DNA of 45,221 nucleotides from Bacteroidaceae bacterium (GTDB lineage Bacteria; Bacteroidota; Bacteroidia; Bacteroidales; Bacteroidaceae): NCBI GenBank assembly GCA_017464345.1, contig JAFUAH010000003.1, positions 1 to 45,221 of the forward strand, read 5' to 3'. Shown piece by piece: positions 39,708 to 45,221 of this stretch (position 1 is its first letter; each line of letters starts with the position of its first letter). The notes under the pieces were generated by a model. It saw only the letters and a program-made list of their open reading frames with translations, ran no database searches and was not told where the DNA came from. The position numbers and the translations under genes were made by a program.

Positions 39708-40760
39708 ATGAAACGCTTACTGATGACAATGATGATGGTCTGGACAGCCTGGATAGGCACATCGGCCATGGACTACGAAACAGCACGTGAAAGGGCCTAC
39801 TACCTGACGGACAAGATGGCCTATGAACTGAATCTGAACAACGAGCAGTACAACGATGCCTACGAGATAAACCTAGACTACCTGCTCTCACTGAACTCGG
39901 AAGCGGATGCGGCCGACGTGCGCTATCTGACTTATCGCAACGACGACCTACGCCACATCCTCTACGACTGGCAGTGGGCAGCCTTCACGGCTGTGGACTA
40001 CCTGTTCCGCCCCGTATGGTGGCTGAACGGCGGATGGTACTTCCCCGTCTTCCGCTACTATGCCCACGGCTACTATTTCTATAACCGCCCCCGCATCTTC
40101 TGGGACTACAGAGGCGGGCACGGACGCCACTACTTCGCCGGCGGATTCTATGCCAACCGTCGCCCCTTATGGCATGGCGGACTGCGCGGAGCACACCACA
40201 CCATGATAGGGCACCCCCACCCGGGCGGACACAGATATGGCGAGCCTGGCGGCGGGCGCTATGGGCACAATGACCATCGGAGCAACAATTTCGGACGCGG
40301 CGAAAATAACCATGGACACTATGGAAACAATTTTGGACGCGACAATAACGACTATGGACGCAACGGCAACAATCATGGACACAGCGGCAGCGACTATGGA
40401 CGCAACAGCAACAATCATGGACGCAGCGGCAACGACATGCACAGCAGCAGTCGCACCACCGTCACCTCACGAGGTCGCAACAACAGCGACTCGTACAGCC
40501 GCGGAAGTGGCACCTACAATCGGGGAAACAATTCATATAGCCGTGAAGGCAGTTCATACAGACATGGAGGCAGTTCGTACAGCCGAAGCGGAAACGCGTA
40601 CAGCGGAAGCTCACGTGGCAATAGTAGTCCCAACTATAACAGAAATGGCCGCAGTAGCGAATCTTCCTTCACCAGAGGCAATAGCAGAGGCGGTTCCTTC
40701 AACGGAAGCAGCAGGGGCGGGGCCTTCAGCGGAGGCAGTAGCAGGGGTGGCAGACACTAA
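39708..40760 (+). CDS. secreted Gly/Asn/Ser/Arg-rich low-complexity protein
   Basis: 350 residues with signal peptide (MKRLLMTMMMVWTAWIGTSA). Residues about 25-100 are helical (AYYLTDKMAYELNLNNEQYN), then an aromatic-rich region (YYAHGYYFYNRPRIFWDYRG) and from about residue 175 a low-complexity part of short RG/GN/YG/SS repeats with GHYGNNFGRDNNDYGRNG-type units. The DNA of the low-complexity part is built of repeats (for example around 40310-40440), so the length may vary among strains. Gly-rich secreted proteins of this type are common in Prevotella and possibly form extracellular fibres or matrix; function not known. Confidence 0.8.
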   Translation: MKRLLMTMMMVWTAWIGTSAMDYETARERAYYLTDKMAYELNLNNEQYNDAYEINLDYLLSLNSEADAADVRYLTYRNDDLRHILYDWQWAAFTAVDYLFRPVWWLNGGWYFPVFRYYAHGYYFYNRPRIFWDYRGGHGRHYFAGGFYANRRPLWHGGLRGAHHTMIGHPHPGGHRYGEPGGGRYGHNDHRSNNFGRGENNHGHYGNNFGRDNNDYGRNGNNHGHSGSDYGRNSNNHGRSGNDMHSSSRTTVTSRGRNNSDSYSRGSGTYNRGNNSYSREGSSYRHGGSSYSRSGNAYSGSSRGNSSPNYNRNGRSSESSFTRGNSRGGSFNGSSRGGAFSGGSSRGGRH

Positions 40761-40775
40761 GGACGGAAAGACCAC

Positions 40776-41894
40776 TCAGCCTGGGAAATAATAATAAGTC
40801 CAATAATTGGCACCAAAGCGCTCGCGCAACTTATATTCGCGCTCCGCTTTGGTGCCACTTTCGTGTAGCAAATGCTGGAAGACCGCAAAACGGAGATTGA
40901 GCGAAGCATCGTCTATGGCTGGAGCCTGAAGGGGGCGAAGATGGTGACGAAGCACCAAGGCCTCGCGATAATGGCGGGGTAGTGAATCCACAGAATAGCA
41001 GGTATCGTTCAATACACGAACAAAGCCCTCCAAGTCACGGTTCAAGAGATAAGCGCATAGTAGATAGTCGCGCACAGCAGGACGAGACTTGGGCATGTCG
41101 TATATGGTGGCCAGAAAAGATGTGGCCGAAACGTGACTTCCACGGCAATAACCCAAATGCAAAGCCACATGACCAGGCAAGTCGTTCACCAGCAGAGTGT
41201 CACTCATTTGCGGAAGCAGGCCCTCACTGCCCCAAGGCTGGGGATAGGCGAAAAGGCGTTCACCCAGTTGCCCAGTCTCACTCAGTGAAAGAGCTGTTGC
41301 TGCAGACAGCTGGTACGAGGGATGACGCTCCCAACGTGCCTGATGGAGGGCCCTCCCGTATTGGTGCAACCTGACGTAACGGCTGGCTGCCAGCGTGCGG
41401 AGGGTGACGGAATCAGTGTTGGCCAGCAACACGGAAAACAAAGTGAAGAGTAGCAATAGCAGGATATTGGGCCATGCATAGGATGAGAAGGTGGATAGGT
41501 GTCGGAGAGAGTCGGGGAAGTTCCGACAGAGCAGCAGTCCGCCCAGATAAAGGGCTATAATCAGTATCACTCCACTCCAGAAGTAGGATGAAAGAGAAGT
41601 TCCGACCATCGGGAAGCACCAATGGCATAGCAAACCAGTCAGCAAGAGAGGCCCGCACCAGGCCATGGCTCTAAAGCGCAAAGGCAACCACCCCAGCAGA
41701 TGCCCAAGGAACAGCCCAAGCAGAGTGAACAGGAAGGTGGGTAGCAGGGCTGCCATGAGCGGATGCTGCACCGTGCTGCCCTCTGAGAGCTGGAACTGGG
41801 TCTGAGCCAGAACATCACGTTCCAGAACATAAAGGAAAAGGAACGAAAAGACAACAAAATAGATGACACAGAGGAGGGAAATCCTCCGTGTCAT
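40776..41894 (-). CDS. DUF6057-type membrane protein
   Basis: 372 residues from ATG 41894 (MTRRISLLCVIYFVVFSFLF); an in-frame TTG at 41924 could add ten residues. About six to seven hydrophobic segments occupy residues 5-155 (PLMAALLPTFLFTLLGLFLG, WSGVILIIALYLGGLLLC), then a long helical part with TPR-like texture (RYVRLHQYGRALHQARWE, YRGSHVSATSFLATIYDM). I recall this layout as DUF6057, function unknown. The ATG lies inside a 15-bp hairpin described separately. It is 100 bases after the branching enzyme on the same strand, so read-through expression is possible. Confidence 0.72.
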   Translation of the reverse strand: MTRRISLLCVIYFVVFSFLFLYVLERDVLAQTQFQLSEGSTVQHPLMAALLPTFLFTLLGLFLGHLLGWLPLRFRAMAWCGPLLLTGLLCHWCFPMVGTSLSSYFWSGVILIIALYLGGLLLCRNFPDSLRHLSTFSSYAWPNILLLLLFTLFSVLLANTDSVTLRTLAASRYVRLHQYGRALHQARWERHPSYQLSAATALSLSETGQLGERLFAYPQPWGSEGLLPQMSDTLLVNDLPGHVALHLGYCRGSHVSATSFLATIYDMPKSRPAVRDYLLCAYLLNRDLEGFVRVLNDTCYSVDSLPRHYREALVLRHHLRPLQAPAIDDASLNLRFAVFQHLLHESGTKAEREYKLRERFGANYWTYYYFPG

Positions 41895-41896
41895 CT
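41861..41896 (-). promoter_or_regulatory. 15-bp hairpin covering the DUF6057 start codon
   Basis: AGATGACACAGAGGA (41861-41875) and TCCTCCGTGTCATCT (41882-41896) pair at 14 of 15 positions, G-U at the other, loop of six bases. On the mRNA the ATG at 41894 lies within the stem, and TATTTTGTTG follows. It could terminate the branching-enzyme transcript or block ribosome access to the membrane protein. Confidence 0.65.
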
Positions 41897-41994
41897 TTTC
41901 GTATTGTCGATTATTTCTCTTCAATGTCAGGGTATGATTAGAACGAGGAAAAACTGGTTTTGTCTTCTTTCCAGTCGTTGGACATTCTCATTGG

Positions 41995-44094
41995 TCAGTC
42001 CTTCACCTTACGAAGCACGCAAGCCGAACGGGCAGGTAGATAGAGTTGCAACCACCCCTTCCCATCACGGGCCAACTGGGCATCCCAATTAGTAAGGTGG
42101 CGGATAGAATCATCGTTCAGGCCATTACCACCATACTTGGTGTCGTCGGTATTGAGCAAATAGTCATAAGCTCCCTCTGGAACCATGAACCCGTAACCGT
42201 CATAACTGCGGTTGGGACTGAAGTTGAAGAAAAAGAACAGGTCACCACGCTGGAAAGCCAGTATTTGGTCGCCATCGTTATGCCATATCTCTGTGACAGG
42301 GGTCTTCTGTATGTTCTTCTCCTTCTTCAGGGTCTTCAGCATGGCTTGGTCGAAGTCGCCCAGATAGTGAAAGCAGAGTTCCTGGTTATCGACAAGGTTC
42401 CACTGACGACGGGCATACTTATGGCTCCAGCCGTTACCCTCACGGGGGAAGTCTATCCATTCGGGATGGCCGAATTCGTTGCCCATGAAGTTCAGGTAAC
42501 CACCGTTGATGGTGCCGGCCGTCAGCAGGCGAATCATCTTGTGCAGGGCAATACCACGGTCGGCAGTATAGTTCTGGTCACCCTTCTTGAAGTGCCAGTA
42601 CATGTCGGCATCCACCAAACGGAAGATGATGGTCTTGTCACCCACCAAGGCCTGGTCGTGGCTCTCACAGTACGAAATAGTCTTCTCGTCAGCACGACGG
42701 TTCTTCACCTCCCAGAACATGCTGCTGGGCTTCCAGTCCTCATCGCGCAGCTCCTTGATGGTCTTAATCCAGTAGTCGGGGATGTTCATGGCCATGCGGT
42801 AGTCGAAGCCATAACCGCCGTCCTTGAAGGGGGCAGCCAAACCAGGCATACCGCTCACTTCTTCAGCAATAGTGATGGCAGAGGAATTTACCTGATGAAT
42901 AAGTTCATTGGCCAAGGTCAGGTAACAAATTGCATTATCATCCTCATGTCCGTTGTAATAATCAGCGTAGCCCATAAAGGCTTCACCCAGACCGTGGCTG
43001 TAGTAGAGCATAGAGGTGACACCATCGAAACGGAAACCATCGAAGTGGTATTCCTCGAGCCAGAACTTACAGTTGGAGAGCAGGAAGTGCAGAACCTCGT
43101 TTTTCCCATAGTCGAAACAAAGGCTGTCCCAAGCGGGATGTTCGTGGCGGTCGCCGGGATAGAAGTACTGGTTGGGGTCACCTGCAAAGTTGCCCAGGCC
43201 CTCCATTTCGTTCTTCACGGCATGGCTGTGGACAATGTCCATAATGACGGCCAACCCCTGCTCGTGGGCGGCATCTATCAGTTCCTTCAGTTCCTCCGGT
43301 GTGCCGAAACGCGACGAGGCCGCAAAGAAACTGCTCACATGATAACCGAACGAGCCATAGTAGGGATGCTCCTGGATGGCCATAATCTGGATGCAGTTGT
43401 AGCCGTCCTTGACAATGCGCGGCAGGACGTTGTCCTTGAACTCACGGTACGTGCCAACCTTCTCTGCGTCCTGCGACATGCCGATATGGCACTCATAAAT
43501 GAGCAACGGGCTGGTGTTGGGCTTGAACTTGCGCACTTGCCACTGATAAGGTTGCTCGGGAGCCCATACCTGCGCACTGAATATCTTAGTATCGTCGTCC
43601 TGCACCACACGGGTGGCCCATGCCGGTATGCGTTCGCCTTGTCCGCCCTCCCAGTGCACGCTCAGTTTGAAGAGGTCACCATGCTTCAGGGCAGTCTTGG
43701 GTAGTTTAATTTCCCAGTTACCCGTATTCTTGATGCGCTTCATGGCATACTTAGCCTTTTCCGTCCAAGCGTTGAATTCGCCTATCACGTAGATAGCCGT
43801 AGCATTGGGAGCCCACTCGCGAAGTACCCATGCTCCGTCAGGAGCGCGATGCAGGCCAAAGTAAAGATGTCCATCGGCGAAATCACTCAAGCGAATCTCC
43901 CCACCTCGGGTGAGTTCCCCGATTTTGTTCAAAGCATGTTGATGGCGGCCCTCGATAGCCTCTGCATATTCAGCCAGATACTTGTCATTGCGAAGCAACT
44001 TGAGCTGGGGGGGCTCCGGTGTAGCCGACTGCTTGGCAGCGCTCTTTTTCTTTGCCTTGCTCTTTGTGGCGATAGCCTTCTTTGTTGTTGCCAT
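41995..44094 (-). CDS. glgB: 1,4-alpha-glucan branching enzyme, GH13 (eukaryote-type)
   Basis: 699 residues. N-terminal CBM48-like region (WVLREWAPNATAIYVIGEFN) precedes the GH13 barrel: GFRFDGVTSMLY with nucleophile Asp357, AEEVSGMPG with acid/base Glu411, YCESHDQALVGDKTI with the His-Asp pair, and NFMGNEFGHPEWIDFP. The EGLG segment and single-insert layout are of the eukaryote-like GH13_8 type usual in Bacteroidetes. It forms alpha-1,6 branches in glycogen in the cytoplasm. Odd is the N-terminal tail (MATTKKAIATKSKAKKKSAA and further Lys/Ala), about 26 residues of histone H1-like composition. 48 bases after the MORN-repeat gene, so cotranscription is likely. Confidence 0.93.
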   Translation of the reverse strand: MATTKKAIATKSKAKKKSAAKQSATPEPPQLKLLRNDKYLAEYAEAIEGRHQHALNKIGELTRGGEIRLSDFADGHLYFGLHRAPDGAWVLREWAPNATAIYVIGEFNAWTEKAKYAMKRIKNTGNWEIKLPKTALKHGDLFKLSVHWEGGQGERIPAWATRVVQDDDTKIFSAQVWAPEQPYQWQVRKFKPNTSPLLIYECHIGMSQDAEKVGTYREFKDNVLPRIVKDGYNCIQIMAIQEHPYYGSFGYHVSSFFAASSRFGTPEELKELIDAAHEQGLAVIMDIVHSHAVKNEMEGLGNFAGDPNQYFYPGDRHEHPAWDSLCFDYGKNEVLHFLLSNCKFWLEEYHFDGFRFDGVTSMLYYSHGLGEAFMGYADYYNGHEDDNAICYLTLANELIHQVNSSAITIAEEVSGMPGLAAPFKDGGYGFDYRMAMNIPDYWIKTIKELRDEDWKPSSMFWEVKNRRADEKTISYCESHDQALVGDKTIIFRLVDADMYWHFKKGDQNYTADRGIALHKMIRLLTAGTINGGYLNFMGNEFGHPEWIDFPREGNGWSHKYARRQWNLVDNQELCFHYLGDFDQAMLKTLKKEKNIQKTPVTEIWHNDGDQILAFQRGDLFFFFNFSPNRSYDGYGFMVPEGAYDYLLNTDDTKYGGNGLNDDSIRHLTNWDAQLARDGKGWLQLYLPARSACVLRKVKD

Positions 44095-44142
44095 ATTCTA
44101 TTGTAGTTAAATAGTTCCGTTAGTTATGTTTATTTATTCCGT

Positions 44143-45221
44143 TTATTCTGTCTGCTCAATATCATTTACATAGGTGACCTTACGAGTCTGACCTCCATCG
44201 CGAACCGTGAAAATTCCATCCTTCTTATCCCGACGGAATTCGCCCTCGTAGCGCACGCCATTTTTGTCTTCCAAAATGCCATGTCCTTCCTTCAGGCCCT
44301 CCTTGAACACTCCCTTGAATTTGTCACCTTCCACTTCTCTCAGGATGCCTTCGCCCTCCATCAGTCCGTCCTTCCACTGGCCTTCGTAAGTATTTCCATT
44401 GCTCCAGGTATACTTGCCACGGCCTTCTTGTTTGTTTGCCTTCCACTGGCCAAAGTAAGTGGACCCGTTGGCCCAAGTAAATGTCCCCATGCCATCTTGC
44501 TCTCCACGAAGAAAATGACCTGTGTACTTATCACCGTTGGCAAAAGTGGAAATACCCTCACCCGTACGTTCTCCATTGACGTAAGCACCTTCATAGCGAT
44601 CGCCGTTCTTGTAGGTGTAGATACCACGACCGTGCGGCATGTTATTGAGCCACTCGCCCGTATAAGTATCGCCAGAAGCGTAGACATAGGTGCCACGACC
44701 AGTTATCTGATTGGCACGCCATTCGCCCTCGTAGACGTTTCCGTCATTCCAGTCGAACTTGCCCTTGCCTTGTTTCATATCGTTCACCCACGTACCATTG
44801 TAGGATGCTCCATTAGCATATGTGTAAATACCCAGTCCCTCGCGCTTGTCCTCTTTCCAGTTGCCACGATAAATGTCGCCATTGTAGTATATCATTGTAC
44901 CTTGGCCTTGCTGCATGTCGCGATACCAGAGCCCCACATATTTATTGTTGTTTTTGAAATAATAGGTACCATTGCCATGCTGATGATCCTGCAGCCAATC
45001 TCCCTCATACTTTTCTCCGTCACTGAATTCATATACGCCATAGCCCTCACGCTTTCCCTTGACATACTGTCCCTGATGCACATCGCCGTTGCGGAAGGTC
45101 GTCGTGCCCTGACCGTATGGTTTGCCTCGGAATATTTCACCCTGATAAACGGCCCCGTCAGGAAACGTGTAAGTGCCAACGGTAATGCTTTGCGCTTTCA
45201 GAGTTGAAAGTTGAAAGTTGA
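44143..45221 (-). CDS. MORN-repeat protein, 5' end cut by window
   Basis: The frame is open from 44143 (stop) to the right edge, over 359 codons. It is built from about 14 MORN units of 23 residues (GxYxYxNGDxYxGxWxxxxxxG), for example YEGDWLQDHQHGNGTYYFKN and YEGEWRANQITGRGTYVYAS. The start is not visible: upstream of the repeats (STLKAQSITVGTYTFPDG) lies a Q-S cut site of a signal peptide whose hydrophobic part contains a heptamer repeat (45203-45221), running out of the window. MORN proteins bind phospholipids or are surface-associated. Upstream partner of the branching enzyme. Confidence 0.88.
   Translation of the reverse strand, partial: NFQLSTLKAQSITVGTYTFPDGAVYQGEIFRGKPYGQGTTTFRNGDVHQGQYVKGKREGYGVYEFSDGEKYEGDWLQDHQHGNGTYYFKNNNKYVGLWYRDMQQGQGTMIYYNGDIYRGNWKEDKREGLGIYTYANGASYNGTWVNDMKQGKGKFDWNDGNVYEGEWRANQITGRGTYVYASGDTYTGEWLNNMPHGRGIYTYKNGDRYEGAYVNGERTGEGISTFANGDKYTGHFLRGEQDGMGTFTWANGSTYFGQWKANKQEGRGKYTWSNGNTYEGQWKDGLMEGEGILREVEGDKFKGVFKEGLKEGHGILEDKNGVRYEGEFRRDKKDGIFTVRDGGQTRKVTYVNDIEQTE
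45203..45221. repeat. 7-bp tandem repeat GTTGAAA
   Basis: Units at 45203-45209, 45210-45216 and a partial at 45217-45221, inside the apparent signal-peptide part of the MORN gene. Seven is not a multiple of three. The array probably continues beyond the window. Confidence 0.65.

Noticed and set aside
42046-43704. 552-residue open frame on the plus strand across the branching-enzyme gene
   Set aside because: It is antisense to a complete GH13 enzyme with all catalytic motifs; composition (many Val/His/Gln repeats) is that of a shadow frame in a GC-rich gene.

Overview
The window looks like chromosomal DNA from the Bacteroidales, most probably a Prevotella-like member of the Prevotellaceae. 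Evidence is the repeated promoter form TAnnTTTG with an upstream TTTG/TTG and no Shine-Dalgarno rule, the families present (TamL, DUF1294, TIGR04076, HU-HIG-type HU, DUF6057, NTF2-like small proteins, GH29, eukaryote-type branching enzyme), lipoproteins ending their signal peptides in Cys then Gly/Asp-rich tails, and C-terminal sorting-like tails of the type IX style. No rRNA, phage, transposase, plasmid or CRISPR genes are visible. Both window edges cut genes.

Layout. 1-5.97 kb: a cut alpha/beta hydrolase, a gutted beta-carbonic anhydrase, a lipoprotein with a protease-propeptide-like C-terminus, a minus-strand group (acyltransferase, two small ORFs, methyltransferase), and a divergent LuxR-type regulator with an acyl-ACP thioesterase. 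5.97-10.2 kb: an accessory strip (RhuM-Fic pseudogene, small membrane proteins, a DUF6078-like protein, an intact Fic protein) in which a 14-bp near-palindrome TAAATYSSRATTTA recurs at gene borders and a four-unit array of palindromes follows one gene. 10.2-18 kb: AraC regulator, two NTF2-like proteins that share a copied 98-bp promoter block, a nested structured RNA candidate, two lipoproteins, remnants of small genes, and a four-gene minus-strand group of secreted proteins. 18.4-25.9 kb: SMR exporter, SGNH/sialate esterase, a five-gene operon whose genes all overlap by ATGA, a 22-bp-period palindrome array in front of an HU-like gene, and a collapsed GH3 gene.

26-45 kb is mostly ordinary chromosome: WalJ/YycJ-type MBL hydrolase with an alpha-L-fucosidase, a large transglutaminase-fold secreted protein with CutC, tRNA-Lys(CTT), divergent TamL and TrmH-type methyltransferase, IspE, secreted proteins with sorting-like tails, a DUF6057 membrane protein, the glycogen branching enzyme and a MORN-repeat protein.

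The most notable themes are (i) short palindromic elements in register (22-23 bp periods, and the 14-bp border motif), (ii) several genes that keep both ends but have lost the middle, including a chimera where the end of one family is joined in frame to DUF1294, and (iii) a compact multi-helix RNA with its own promoter-like box. All calls rest on reading the sequence; no database search was run.
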